64,000 nucleotides of DNA from Neelides folsomi (taxonomy: Eukaryota > Arthropoda > Collembola > Neelipleona > Neelidae), in contig JAQGBZ010000195.1 of assembly GCA_034687125.1 (NCBI GenBank), positions 54,201 to 118,200 of the forward strand. Direction: 5' to 3'. A program made the translations under genes and the position numbers. Below are positions 1 to 13,731 of this stretch, piece after piece. Below the pieces are notes generated by a model. The model did not search any database, had not been told where the DNA came from, and saw only the letters and a list, made by a program, of their open reading frames with translations. Numbering within the stretch: the first letter of the stretch is position 1; the number at the start of each line of letters is the position of its first letter.

Positions 1-3000
1 GTGAACAGATTTTGAACCTTGCGAAAATCATTCTCTTTATAAAATCTTATAAGAGTTTATTATAGGAGATATAAATAAAGTTACATATAGACGAAACACC
101 CAAAGACTCTTACCATTATTTATTTATTTTACATCCTATGTATCCACTTACCTTGTGAAAGAAACTGTAGAGTAAGTAACGAATATAATTTATACTACAA
201 TACTTTACCATATATGCAAGTTGGAATAAATTGGGTTCCAAGTTTTTACGATTTAAAGTTTAAAGCAATTCTGTGGTTCGTTTTTTACTGTCGAAATTAC
301 CAAATAGTTATGCAATTTTGATAAATATAGCAAAAATCTCTTTTGCTCTCTTTTTGCATTGAAATATTTCACGGATTTCAAACTGGACCTTTCGTGTCCT
401 TTAATGCCAACAATACATAAATACATAATACAGTTGTAATAAATACATAATATAAAATAAGTTTAGTAGAATTAATTTATAAATTAAATATTATGATGAA
501 TGATAGTTAATATCACTATTATGTAATGACCATTACCTATAAAAATATAATTATCTTTTAAATATTAATACATAGTTTAATGGTAAATGACGTTATGAGT
601 TAGCTTTGCATAAGCTGCCATTTTAAATTATGTAATTATCACGAAGCTAACTAGATCAGCTGTCGAGTTTTCATGTAATATTTAGTGAGTCTCAAAGTGA
701 GTTTGTAAGCTCTATAAAAGGATTTGCTGGTGTGATGTAAAATGAAATTGACATATTTAGATTCGCTGGCGCCGAGAGTCTCCATATTAAGATTTGTTCT
801 TCCACGCCGGGGTTTGATGGGAAAACATTTGATCAGCCCATTTTGATTAAAATTAATAAATATCCTTCCCAATATTATTCAGAACATGCAAATGACTTCA
901 TGTGTCTATCTAATCAAGTGATGAAGTGGATTTTTTAGTAGAATTTCCCAAGATTTTTGTTGTATAGCATTACATAGTTAATCATGTCAGATTACTCAAA
1001 AATATTCCTCTTTTACAAAATATGCAAAATAGGTATTCTTTCTTTGCTATTATCTCATGCAAATACTGATTTGGATAAATGTAAGGATAATTAAGAATTA
1101 TTAATAAATCGTAAAATAGTTAATTATTTAATTCGGATCAATCGGAGTATGATTTTATATCAAAATATAACGAATCAAATGTTAATTAAATTATGTATGT
1201 TATGTTAATGTAATTTGTTCAAATGACATCATGGTACAAAAACTTTGGAATTAAACACTTGAAAAAGTTAAAAAAAATTTATGATCAAAGCACTTATGTA
1301 TGAGAGGAAAATCGTAAATACTGATACAATTTCAATAACTCTTGACATGGCCGACATGAGAGAACCAGGTATTTACGTAGCTACATTTTTATATAAGTTC
1401 TTACATATAAAGTTTATTAATCTTTTTTTACAATTACAAATGAAATGAATTACGTATTTGCCCCTATATCCGAGTATCGTGAATTTGAAGATTATTTGCG
1501 AGCTTAACATTTTACAATTTGGCTGACGAAAGCATAGATTCTCGTCGACCCATGGCAAAATTAAGGTGTGGTTTTGTTCAATTCATATGTAACCAATTTT
1601 AGCATGAGAAGGTCAAGTATTATTTAGGATTAAACGCTTCGCAGATTAACATTTCGAGATAGGAATGGATTGAGCCGAGTCAGGAAATTTGAGTCGATGT
1701 TTCTCCAATCCTCCGTGCTTTCACCCCGTCCTTAGAATCAACAACTTCCACATCGGCGTTTACCCTCTTGGACATTTAAACTCTTGTAACTTAACCTCTG
1801 TGAGGACATGTGCATTGTTCTTGTCAAATTGAAATCCAACAAGATTAATTTTTATTTTATTTGCTATTAAATTTGACGGCGATTATCCTCGTACTTGGCA
1901 CATACTTCACAAGCGGAAATTTTTTTGCCAATTTTCCCTTCAGCTATTAATGACTTTAAAAGCCTTGAGAGTCATTTCGCATTTGTATTGCAGTCAATGC
2001 GGAGTCTTCCACTTGCACTTTAACTCATCGAGTCTTAAGAATGTAGAAGAATATTTATATTGGGATTGTATACGTGCAGTAAAATTAACTTGAATTTATG
2101 ATGCATGATTTTTGAGATTGTTAGGATTCTATTTGAGCAATTATCTCTCTTACAATTTATTTCCTGTATGACATTGCAAATGACAAAGACGGCACTGAAG
2201 AACGCAAAAGAATTACCCAAGTCTGAACCACCCGATTAAATCCAATTAAATCACGATTATCCAACAACAATTTGGTTTATCAAACGACCGCTTTAATAAT
2301 CCAACTTTTAAATCATAAATGTGGTTCTTTCCAAGGAAGACCTTCTTGGACATTTTTTCATAAGTGTTACAAAGTTGTCGAAGCAGTAAAACAAGAATTT
2401 GAGAACAAAGTTGACCATTATCTACACGTATTTCATTTCGGATTAATTTTAAGCGGACAACATTTTCAATTTACGCACAAACCATCTGGCTTCACCTTCA
2501 GAGATCTTCGGATGAAACATGATAAAATAATAAGTGAGGCGAGTAATCTGACCAACTAGTAATATAAAAGTAAGAATGTAAAATTGCCAATTAGGCTCAT
2601 TGGAGTGAAAAAGGGAACTTGTCGTGGAGCCGGGTTTCTTTGTTCCTTCCAAATCTTATGTATAAGTTGACAAGTTTTTCTTTCAAGATTGGAAATTCGG
2701 GACAGAGGCATGAGGACATGCGTTTGTACATTACGACGTGATTTTTTGTCACTCCAAACTAATGTTTTCTTCTTTCTAAGATAATGTCGCTTCGTCTTCT
2801 TCCACTTTTTCCCTATTTGATTCTCCATTCGATTCCCCACATGAACTGAATTTTTGATTAGGCAATGAAATTTTGAGTACTACTTAAAAAATGTTCCATC
2901 TTGAACAAGAATTACAGTACAAGTATTATATGATTGTATTTAATTATCGAAAACTACCCTTGTCATTTTCTTGTACTTACAATTACAATTAGTTTGATGT

Positions 3001-6000
3001 TCCATGAACCCTTTGTTTTTGAGTGTTTTGAGAGAAGAATATCCGCAATGATGGGTGTGAAGCGTCAAAGTGAAAGAGTGGTCTTTGAATTAATTAGAAG
3101 AATGTGTAAGGAGGGAGGTAAGGAAGGCGGAACTGTCGTCAAAGTTGGGAATTGTGAAGAGTTACCTCCCTGGTTCTCTTTCTTTTCCCTTCACAATCTG
3201 GAATGATTTGAATTGGTAAATTCCTACTTTGCTCTTAGGGCCAATTCATCTTTATTCGTTTAATTCCTTTATGCAGATGAGTTTAATTAAAATGAGATAA
3301 AGATTGGGAATGAGACGAGGGAGGATCGTCCTCGTAAATTCCCAAATGATAAGATTTACCTATATACCAATTTTTGGTATAAAAGATATACCGAAGAGAG
3401 GTGGAAAAAAGCGAGATGCGTAAACATCTATTTAGTTATATGTTTTGGATCTGTGTGAGTTGCTCGAGCAGGGATGGTCCAACTCGAAATTTAAGTCATT
3501 TGGCCGAGAGAAACAATTATTTAGGTGGAGTAACAAGGAGAGATGAGGAGATGGCGACTCGACTCCGAACGACTCTCAAACTCCAATGCGTGTGTCGATC
3601 CCATCCCCAACAACTGAGGTCTAAATCAATTCAGGTTTCCCTCCGATGAGATCTGATGAGAGAGAACTCGAGGATTTGTGAGAGAAATTCTTAAGCCCTA
3701 TACCAAATAAGCTTAAGAAAAGTTAAGTTGACGAACCGCTGTTATGGCTTTATTTATTTATGCCCCCCTTTCACTATAATTGCGTGATAAGGAGTCATTT
3801 ATTAAGACCCTGGTGGAATTTTGGAAGGATGATCAAATAAACTTTGATGTTAAACCCTGATACTCGAATTCCATCTCAGTATGAGGGAGTGCGTAGGGAA
3901 AAATACAATTTACAATAGGAAGAGTTTTTTGACCAATTACTTGTAATAAGATTCCCCATCCCCATTCAATAGATTCTGGCAGAGGAAGTGATCAATTTTA
4001 CGGAATTACATGAGAGCTAATGGGAGAATAATGAGGAGGTTGATTGAATCCGAGCTTCCCTCCACATTTCCGTCCTCCTATTGGGCCCTAAAGGTGAATT
4101 GGCAATATTAATAAAAATTCCTCAAATTCCGGGGGAGGAACACACGCATTGAGGATCCCCTTCGTTCCCACGCTTCACGCACTCGAGCCGCTATTGAAAA
4201 GGGCAGGGCCTTGTGAATGTCGAGCCATTTTATTATGATTCCCCCGACTTGGCCACAAAAACACTCACAGGGGATGAGAAGCTCCCTGGCCGCCTCATAG
4301 TTGTAAATGTTCCCTGTTGAATGATCATAATCCTTCGTGGATCATTCTGTGAGAGCAATTCTGAGGCATAATATTACAAAGATGCAAATTGAGATGCCAA
4401 TGGGATGATGACTCTTCGATTTCCCCCATTTCTCACCGGCCTTTTCTTCGATTGAGAATTTCATTCTTTCTACAAAAGCAGTCTGCCGCTGGTCCTCTCA
4501 TCATGATCATTGCGGATGAAGCCAGACAAGGTTGCTTGACTTATGCTTCACTTATGCTGCAGAGAGACTCATTGAGATGTTTGTGACTTGACGAAACAAT
4601 TTGCTGTGCTCCGCCTAAATGCCTCCTCACAACCTTTATGTCCTTTGTTTACAATCGAGACGGAATTAAGTATTTATTTGGAATGAAGAGAAACTTGGCT
4701 CACAGTCAGAGGGCAAATCACCTTTGCCTTTTCCCTCTTTTATTTTTAAGTTTCATTCAAAGGGGTTCATTTTAAACTTTACCTAAATAACTTTTAAGTT
4801 GTTTTACCAAGAAGGGAAAACTTAAGAAAAATTTAAGGGAGGTTTATTTGTTGAGCAAGTTCATTCAAATGATTGATTTCTTTTTTGACGTCTTACTTTC
4901 AGTCAGGTTGGGCTTAAAAGTTAAACTCCCCTAGATGGATTTGGTCATTTTTGAATGGGTTTGGGAATCTTTTGACAACAAATGCCAAGCTCGGTTTATT
5001 TTGATCGATGGGATTTTTCAAAGTTCGGTCATCGGGGCATCATTTGCGGAAAGATGAATCGAACGAGGTTGACTTGTATTTGATCAAAGTTGCGTTTTCT
5101 CACGTAAACTTTTTCTGACGATTTAATGAAGACTTGTAGAGGTGATTGATGTTCCTCTTGTACAAATTTATATATATTGACATTAATTAGGAATTAAAGC
5201 ATGAGAACTGAATGGGCAGAAGGAAGATTTTACAACAGCAGGTCTTGTCGTGCTGGGTCAGAATCACCTCTCGTTCAGATATGGAGCTACGTTGTGGAAT
5301 CGAGGGATGGTCAGGCGGAATTGACTGATTTATAAAGGAGAGAGGAAGAAGTGGCTTAATTGGTGGAAAAAAGTTGTTCATTATTTAGATCGAGTTTGGT
5401 AATTCCTGGATAGATTTTGGTGTGATAGGATCCATTATGAAGTAAACAATGTCGCTGAGCAGATGAGCCCTCAATGGCTTGCTGTTGACTCCAATGAAGC
5501 TCATGAACAATGAACCTGCGGAATAATGGCCTTCTTTGAGCAGGGTGAGAAGAGGATGTTTGACAGAGGAATGTCTGCTCGGCCGGCGGATGGTCAAAAG
5601 AAGATGAGAATTGAGAGCAAGGAGGGATATACTTCTATCACTTGCTCTAAAAGGCAGCTCTGACAGTATAAGGCTGTTGTTAAGACGCTTCTTACTTAAG
5701 ACTCTTAGTTAGATGAATGTTAGAATCAAAGGAGTCTAAGCAGAGGGAATAAAAAGAGAAAGATAAAAAGGTGGAATTCCGAGGGTTAATATTATTACTT
5801 ACTCACGGGAGTCGTCGGCATAATTATACAAATACCCTCAGTACCTTGGGCCTTCCATCATATTGTATGTAAAGTATAGGAATCCTCAGTCTCTGCTGAG
5901 ATACGGACAAGGAGGCGCGGGAGCTCTCATCTCTTTCACTCCCTATGGGAGGCATTGGGAAGTTGATGATTCGGGAGGAATTTCCTCAATGAATATCTCT

Positions 6001-9000
6001 CCTTCCCGAATGAATGAGTTGGGTGTGAGAAGGGTATTTTTGGAGGAACATTTGAGCCCCATGGGCCAAGTGGAACCTCCCTCACGACCAAATAAGAAAA
6101 GGGACAAAGCTGAGAGCTTCTTCCCTCACCAGTCAAATTATTGAGGACAGGCAGTGGGTCGGAAATCGAAATGCCTTTACAAACACTCCTTTTAAGCCAA
6201 CTTTATTCCGAAATCCAAACCTAGGTTAATAAGAACTCAATTTCCTCAAACTCGAGGAATATTTGAACATTCCTCGAGCTCATCCTCCGGATCAAGAGAT
6301 TCATGTATTTACATACTCAAGCCATTTCTTTACTTTCTTTTATGAGCTATATTAAGTATATACCTCATACAGATATTTATCTATGGTATGTACCGTATCC
6401 TTCTATGTAGGTATTTATGTATTTAAATTGTACATTAAACTCCATACATACCTCTGGTTTCATGAGCCAGAAATTCCAGATAATTATGAACTTGCGCTTC
6501 TGGAAACCCTTTTCATACTTACACGCGTCATACACTTACACGCCATACACGCATATTTTAGAATACTTACCTTTATGGTTAGTTATAATGCACTTACCTT
6601 AATACACACTTATCCTTATCCAATGCGTAGATGTAATAGAACTTGGCCCTACCATTAAATATGGTTCAGGTTTTTCAAGCCCAATATTTTACAGCTCCTG
6701 GCCCTCTCTTTAATGTGGAAGCGGTAAGGAAGAATAAATTGCCTTTGCTCGCCCTTCACTTGGCGAAAATTCTCACACCATTCAGGATTCCAAGATGGAT
6801 TTCTCAACTAACCTTACTTGACTGGTCTGGAGACAGTTTTCCAATGAAAGTATGTAGAATAAGTAGATGCGAAATCTCACATACAGAGGAGCTGAGGAGC
6901 TGATGAATGAGCAGAGACAAGGAACTTGTATTAATTGTAACTGCTCCCTATAAATGTCCAATAACTCGTGAGTAATGAAGGAAAAGATCTTTGCTCTTGT
7001 TTCCACTCAGGTAGTACATTCTTGCCCGACATTTATGCTCTTATTTAGCCATGATTTTGAGAAATGATAACTTCGGCGGTAAACAATTATTGTACAACTG
7101 ATGATCTTATAAGACGCCCTTACAATAACAAAATGGTTAACGTATAAATACAAAAGTAGCCTACCATTATGTACTTACTGTATATGTAAAAGTATGGAGT
7201 GTATAGGAAATATTTATATTTAAGTTCATCCTTGCAAATAATGTTTAGGTTAATTATCATGTTATATTGTATATCAAACAAAGCAATACAAAGCATTAAT
7301 ACCCAAAGTTCCCACATCTCTCCCTTCGTGTCTCTTTGGCCGTTCATCACCATAATAATAATTTATTATATACAATTCTCCCTTTGTTTGAATTCAGCTT
7401 GGATTGAGAAGTTTATGGAGAGATTTATTAAGGGGACCCGATGTTGGGAAAATGGTTCTCATGGACTTCGGCTCTTTCACGCATAAGAGAAAGGGTTAGT
7501 TCACATCTCATGCCCTCCAAACCCTCACCGTAAATGATCATGAATATGACCGCATGCACACGTATTACCTAATGCGTGGATGGTTAAAAAAGGGTCTCGC
7601 GTGTGAAACTGGTGGAATTCGACCCTTCCCGAAACACCGTGTGAATGAATGAGGAGAGCCGGACAGTGACAAAAATACACGTGATTCATGAGAAAACAAA
7701 CATTGGGTTATTTAATGATGGAGCAGAGGAGTCAAATGTTGGCCCTGTTGGGATGATGGCATGTATTTTATCACCATTCCCACCCTCTCCACCCTCTTCA
7801 ATCTTTCACGGAAATATTTGAATTGGCTGAGCAAACTCACACAATGGGCCAATTACCCTATAAATGTACACTTGATGTTTCGTCTCTCCCTCAGACCTGT
7901 AATTATAAGTAGGTGCGTACAAGGGATTAATGGCTTATTTTTCTTTCTCCTTCTAACCAGGTGAAAGTAATGCGTGGGAACCTAAAATTCCATTATTTGA
8001 AGATGGGCCCTTAAGATTAAATACAATAACAAACCCTTTATTGCGTATTTTGTATCTCATGAGAGTTTGAGTTGGTTTTTATTAAACTGCCATTAGTTAA
8101 TTTAGTTGGAAAATAAGATTAGAAATGGAGATTTAGGAGCTGATTAAAAGTTGAGGAAAATGGCCATTTTATGCCAATAGTTAGATTTTGCGGTAAAGTC
8201 AATTGAAAGTGGAAGATTAGTTTGTATGGTTTATTAATGTACTTTATAAGACTTATGATCCTTTGTGGTGTTGACCGAACGGAGGAATGTGCGAACGGCC
8301 CAAGTTCACAGAAAGTAAATACACTTTGGTCTCTGTTTTAAGAAAGGGGCTGTGTACTTAAAATATGGTTTGAATGGAGCCAAAGATATTTCCCCGTGAC
8401 GGCGTTTGGGATCACATAAGATAATGTGTGTAAGCTTGTTTGGCAATTCAGCAAACGTCGGCGTGTTTAAAGTTTATCTAAAACTCTTGGGCATTCATTT
8501 CCATGCTCTGGCACCTGGTTGACAGACACATAATTACTCTCTCCCATTCATCTACATATTTTTGAGGAACGGCTTTGACCTCCCCATGTTAATTCTATCG
8601 TAATAATTAATTAGTATCATAATCAGAGTTAGGTAAAAGTTTGATAGCGATTGTTCAGTCTCCTCCCAAATGAATAGGGACAAGGGAAATGGAAGAGAAT
8701 GAAGTTCATTCAATATCTCTTATTAAAACATTAAAAACAATGGGGGATTTTTTTGGTTAATTCAACTTAAATTGTTCTTTAATCATTCATTTAACTTGCG
8801 GAAAGCATTTGTAACATGAGCCAAATGATGGTGTTTAAATGTTTTAAATGTTCAAATTTGAAAATGATGGATTAAGTGTTGGGGGTGTTCACTGTGTTCA
8901 ATTACGCTGATGCTTGCATGGTTATTTACAAAATCGTTTAGAAGTTTAGATAGAATATCAATGATTGAGTGATATCTCTTTCAATGTGTGGAGTCGACCT

Positions 9001-11054
9001 CCTGGAAGTTTCAACTCCGACTTGCTCGGAGAGCTTCTGGAGTGAAAGTGATTTTTTATCAAACTTGCTCAATTAAATCAAGCTGCTGCCTTTTCCTTTC
9101 AATATAAATATCTAATACATTATCAATTCTATTACATAATGTATTCTGATATTAGACGTATATTTAAAAAATTCATACATGGAAAATATACTTATCTTGT
9201 AGATCTTTCAATATTTTATAATGTAAACGCTGAAGTTCGTGTCCTCCCAATATAAAGAAATAGGGATGCAACAGGTGTGTAATGGCCCTTCATTTCGCAC
9301 AAATGCAGTTTTTTAAGGGAATGGTTCGCGGCGGAGTGTTGCTGGTGGCACGAGTAGCGTGGTTCATTTTTAAGACCTCTTCGTTTCTTTTCTAAAAACA
9401 GATGATCCCGTGAGGAACCTTCAGGAGAGAAAGTGACTAATGAACTTTGCCGACCCTCTTTGCCCTCCCTAACCATCTGCCGTCGTTGAGGTCCTCGATT
9501 GGCTTCTTAAAGACCTCGACGAACCGGACTTGAATTCTACATATTTATTTATCTCTTCCTCTTAGCATCTTTTTCCCCTAAGCGATCGCGTACTTTGAAT
9601 AAAATGTTTAGCAAGTGTCTAATTTGAGTTCTTTGTCCATTTGTCCCTTATCTCTCACCTTCGCCACCAAAAATCTTCTTTTTATAACTCTCCAACTTTG
9701 TCTCGTCGCTCCCTTTGACCATTTTATTTGACTTTGCATGCCGATATCTCTTTTATTGGAAGTGGGACTCTTAAACGTTAATCTGAAGTGGAATTTTTCT
9801 AATGAGGGATATAATGTAGCATGGGCCGCGGCTTGGTGCTCTTGCTGTCACAGCATCAAATTACATACTCGTTTCGCATAAAGAGCCTGGATATGACAAT
9901 CTAACGAGAATCCTTCCCGACCATGTGAACTGTTGTGATGACAAAGGGGGGAAAGCTGATCAAATGGGATTGAAAGGGAAGTTGAGAGTTGGCTGGATCT
10001 CTTCGGAGGACAGCAGGTGTGTCCAGAGGTACCATGGACGAACTTTACAATTGAGCATCTGGCAGAGGAAGAAGAAAGGTGGGCTGCTGCTGGTCGGAGA
10101 CGGGTTCAAAGGTTTGAACAAAAAATCATGGATTCGGGCAGGAGTGAATGAATTACCTTACATGCATCCCTTGCATCACCAGGCCCCATTGAGGAAACCC
10201 TGATGCCCGATGAGTTCCTTGGAACTGTACAAAGGGACCGAGGGCCATTGGTTGCAGGTAAAGATGAGGAAGCTGAGGGCTGAAGGGGAGCCCTGGGATC
10301 TCAATGGAGGTCTTGGACCCAGAAAGGTTCCCCAATTGTTCTCATCAAGGGACGGGGAAAAATACTGATAAATATACCGGTATAATCCTATGCCTAATAT
10401 CACAGAATATCTGGGCTGTATACATTCACGTTAGTTCATATGTATTTATAAGGGGTTTCAATGGAGAATTATCTGTATTAGGTATACATCCTGTGTATTA
10501 AGTCTCCATCCTGTATTTTAAGGGCTCGGGCTTGAGGCTTAAGGGCTCTGGAGGGAAGTTTTTGTGGATGATGGGAGTGATCGTGCCGTGAGTTTGTTAA
10601 GGGTGTTGGGTGGCTCAAAGTTCTCCTCCTGGTGCTTTCCCTCTATTCCCAAATATCTCCACCGCCCAAATTTCCCGAGCTCACTTGCCCTCACTCGTCC
10701 TCCTGTTCCTATCCTTGTCCGTGTTCTCCACCTCTTGTTGTTATTGTGTTCAGTGGTGGGGCAAAGAGGTTCGCCCCGTTACTTCATGTGTTCTTTTCTT
10801 CGTCTGCCCAAGGACCCTTTGTTCAATATTTGGTTCTTGAGGAAGATCTCGAGAGTTTCCTGACATACATATATTTAATAAAATCTTGATATATGATTTT
10901 TCATCTTGATTTTATTTCTAAATAACAAGAGAAATCAAGAAAGAAAAAGTTTTGTGCCGTTTGTTGTTTTTAATTCCTAATTCCCTATTTATTATTTGCC
11001 GCTCAGGAAGTTTGAAGTTTGAGTGATTGAAAGGGGAACTGGCCCGCATAAGGC
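1..11054. other. 11-kb stretch with no supported gene
   Basis: I see no exon chain here. The open frames are short (61-99 codons), occur on both strands, often overlap one another, lack consistent splice partners and show no domain I recognise. The first 2.2 kb and 6.3-7.4 kb are very AT-rich, while about 2.2-6.2 kb and 9.2-10.9 kb are less so. The stretch lies upstream of CDK4/6 and could hold its promoter, non-coding 5' exons or distal regulatory DNA, but nothing in the sequence proves this. Confidence 0.6.
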
Positions 11055-11093
11055 ATGCACTGCCGGACCTAGATGATATTAACTGGACTATGA
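11055..11093 (+). promoter_or_regulatory. Two stacked upstream ORFs before the CDK4/6 start
   Basis: A five-codon ORF (M-H-C-R-T, 11055-11072) ends in TAG. It is followed without a gap by a six-codon ORF (M-I-L-T-G-L, 11073-11093). The TGA of the second ORF overlaps the CDK4/6 ATG at 11090 in an ATGA arrangement. If the transcript covers this stretch, ribosomes would meet both short ORFs first, which would favour control by reinitiation or leaky scanning. That the region is transcribed is inferred. Confidence 0.45.
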
Positions 11094-13731
11094 AAACGGA
11101 TTTCTCCGATCCATTCAACTTTGACCCTTCAAGACAGCATCAGTCAAATGCTTACAAAGAAGAGAACATCATCGGGAATGGTGAGATTTAATAGATTTTG
11201 TTTATTACGACTATTTTATATTTCATTGTTTCTTGTTCTTTGTCGTTGGTTTTCTATTCCTTTGTATGAAGGTGAAAGGCTTTGCTATCAAGCTATCCGT
11301 TGGGAAATTATATATAGCTCATAGGCTGTGATTTAATTTGAAATATTTGCTTTGTCATTTTGTTACTTTACTTTCACTAAACCTCGTTTTAAATCGTTAG
11401 CGTTAATGGAGGTTATACGTAAGATTCATTCGGAAATTAACCGTATTAAAAACAGTAGGGTTTAAGGGTTTATTCATTTTTTTCATTTTTACAGGGGCAT
11501 ATGGGACGGTGTATAAAGCTTCCGACTTGAACAATCCTGGAGAATTTGTAGCACTCAAGAAAGTCCGGATCCCATTGAACGAAGATGGGGTTCCGGTGTC
11601 AATACTACGGGAGATCTCCCTGGTGCGGCAACTCGAGAGGTTTCAGCATCAGAATATCGTCAGGTTCCTAGACGTCGTTCATGGGCCACGGCAGGGAAAT
11701 GAGCAGAGTTTCACTTTGTTCCTCGTCTTTGAGTATGTGGAAATGGACTTGGCCAAATATATTCAAAATGCACCCAAGGAAGAACTCACACCAATCAAAC
11801 TCAAGGTTTATAATAAATACAATAATAGTTACAATAATAGTTTAAATATTGTGTATAAATGGCTTTTGGAGGAGAAAAATATGCTATTTCGGAAATTAAT
11901 TTGATTTCTAACGATTTTATAATAAATGTTTAAAACATTTTGAAATTGTGAAGATACACAAGGTTATATTTCAAATGTGGAATTTTAAAATTAATTTGTA
12001 TTAAATTTAATTAAGCATCCGGTCATTTTCTATAAGGTGGGTTTGGTTAGACGGTCCTTTTTATAATTATCAATTCGATTATTATAGATTTGAAGAAATT
12101 CTCATCATAGATCACAAGTCATACTACGAATTTAGACGAATTTAGATTCCATCCTTCAAGATGTCAATAATTAGATGTTTAATACAGACTATTTTAAATA
12201 ATCCTAAGCAAGAAATTAATTAAACCATGAGAATTGTTTCTTAATACACTATTCAAATTGATGTACTCATTTATTAACATATAAAACGAAAAGTTATTTT
12301 AAGTGAAATTAAAAATCTACTTTAGAAAATACCAAAATCAAATTAATTTCCGAAATAGCATACATTTCTCCTCCAAAAGCTAAATCATTTTAAAATAGCT
12401 GAAATTATAAAATGGTAATTAGGTAATTATAATTATATAGTTAATTATTAAGTCGATTCAAAATTGATATGGTCAATTTAAATATATTAATTGGGGGTTA
12501 ACATTTTAACTTAATTAAAATTAAAACTTATCTTTAAAATACATTCTTATTACAATTTTCGCTGATATCAACAGCATCAAGAGATTTCCCATACAATACG
12601 ATACATTAGCAAAATAAAAACTCCTGAATCATTCAATGATTCATTAACTGAGTTAGTGGAAGATTAATTTATTTTTGTACATTTTAATGACAATAGATAA
12701 ATGATCCAGTATCTCATACTGTTTCTAATGCCTTTAGTTGCATTTAAACCAAATAGCATGGTCATTTTAATGACAGTTAATGTTTGAATAATTTTCAAGA
12801 TATTTTTATAACGATCATATAAAGATCATATTTATATATTTATTACTTTTATAAAGTAGGTACTTGACTAGTACTGTCAATCATTCTTTGGTCAAGTTGA
12901 TAACTTAATGAAATATTTAATGTTTTTCCAGGATATAACATTCCAAATCCTATGCGGGGTGGATTTCCTCCATAGTCAACGTATTGTTCACCGAGACTTG
13001 AAACCACAGAACCTCCTCATCACAACGACAGGCCAAGTCAAATTGGCTGACTTTGGTCTTGCCAAAATCTATGATTTCACAATGAAGCTCACAAGTGTCG
13101 TCGTCACTTTGTGGTACCGCTCCCCTGAGGTATTAATTGGCGGAACTTATGGGACCCCCGTGGACATTTGGTCGGTCGGCTGCATCTTCGCTGAGCTGTT
13201 TAGGAGAAGGGCCATCTTCCCCGGAAATGGAGAACGTGATCAAATTGAAAAAATATTTGAGTAAGTTACACTTACGAATTTAATTGACATTTTACTTTTA
13301 AAGCGATTTTATCTGCTTGTTTTAAAACCAATGATTGATATATTAAAGCTAATGATTAATGATGGTTTTATTTTTGTAGTGTTATAGGTACCCCAATGGA
13401 GCAAGATTGGCCTATAAATTCCCGGATCCTTCACAAGAATTTCATTCCCCGTGGAGCTAGGAATATGGACATAGTGGTGCCAGGTCTTTGTAGTCGTGGA
13501 AAGGATCTTCTAGGACGTTTGCTTCGGTTCAATCCGACTGATCGCATGACGGCCAAAGAAGCCCTCAGCCACGATTACTTTGAAGGGTTCTCCATCCCCC
13601 CAATTGAAATGATCAGCGAGTCGCTTGTTGACCCCCCAATAAATTTGAATAATACACTCAATTCTGCTTTGAACACGAGTGGTGTAACTTCTCCTAATGA
13701 CTCAGGTTATTCCTCCATGTACTCGGCATGA
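11090..13731 (+). CDS. CDK4/6: Cyclin-dependent kinase 4/6
   Basis: D-type-cyclin-dependent serine/threonine kinase that drives G1 progression by phosphorylating Rb-type proteins. Four exons (11090-11180, 11495-11805, 12932-13260, 13380-13731) sum to 1083 nt, or 360 residues. The gly-rich loop (IIGNGAYGTVY) spans the first junction. ATP-site Lys is K52 or K53 in VALKK. The cyclin-binding helix reads PVSILRE (64-70), like the PLSTIRE/PISTVRE of CDK6/CDK4 but with Ile for Thr. The HRDLKPQN loop has catalytic D156, DFG is at 174-176, and the T-loop [12 protein letters not shown] has the activating Thr at 188 followed by Ser, as in CDK6. WSVGCIFAE and a polar C-terminal tail follow. The tail after about residue 325 is rich in Asn and Ser and longer than in human CDK4. 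The ATG is the first in-frame one after a stop near 11021. Identification to the CDK4/6 subfamily is firm. Confidence 0.95.
11861..12380. mobile_element. Non-autonomous inverted-repeat element in CDK4/6 intron 2
   Basis: Near-identical terminal inverted repeats of about 47 bp (11861-11908 and 12335-12380) enclose about 430 bp of AT-rich non-coding DNA. The ends read GGCTTTTGG... and ...CCAAAAGC. They are flanked by TAAAT on both sides (11856-11860 and 12381-12385), a possible 5-bp target-site duplication. There is no transposase ORF. The structure fits a MITE, but the superfamily is not clear. The left end starts 55 bp after the exon 2 donor. Confidence 0.6.

Noticed and set aside
651-872. 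- strand ORF of 73 codons
   Set aside because: No domain, no supporting exons nearby, AT-rich surroundings.
2272-2559. + strand ORF of 95 codons with protein-like composition
   Set aside because: Starts with a non-ATG codon, overlaps - strand ORFs of similar length, and has no splice partners or recognisable domain.
5863-6144. Overlapping + and - ORFs (93 and 66 codons)
   Set aside because: Mutually overlapping frames in a less AT-rich block. Neither begins with a well-placed ATG or has family resemblance; open frames are expected by chance at this GC.
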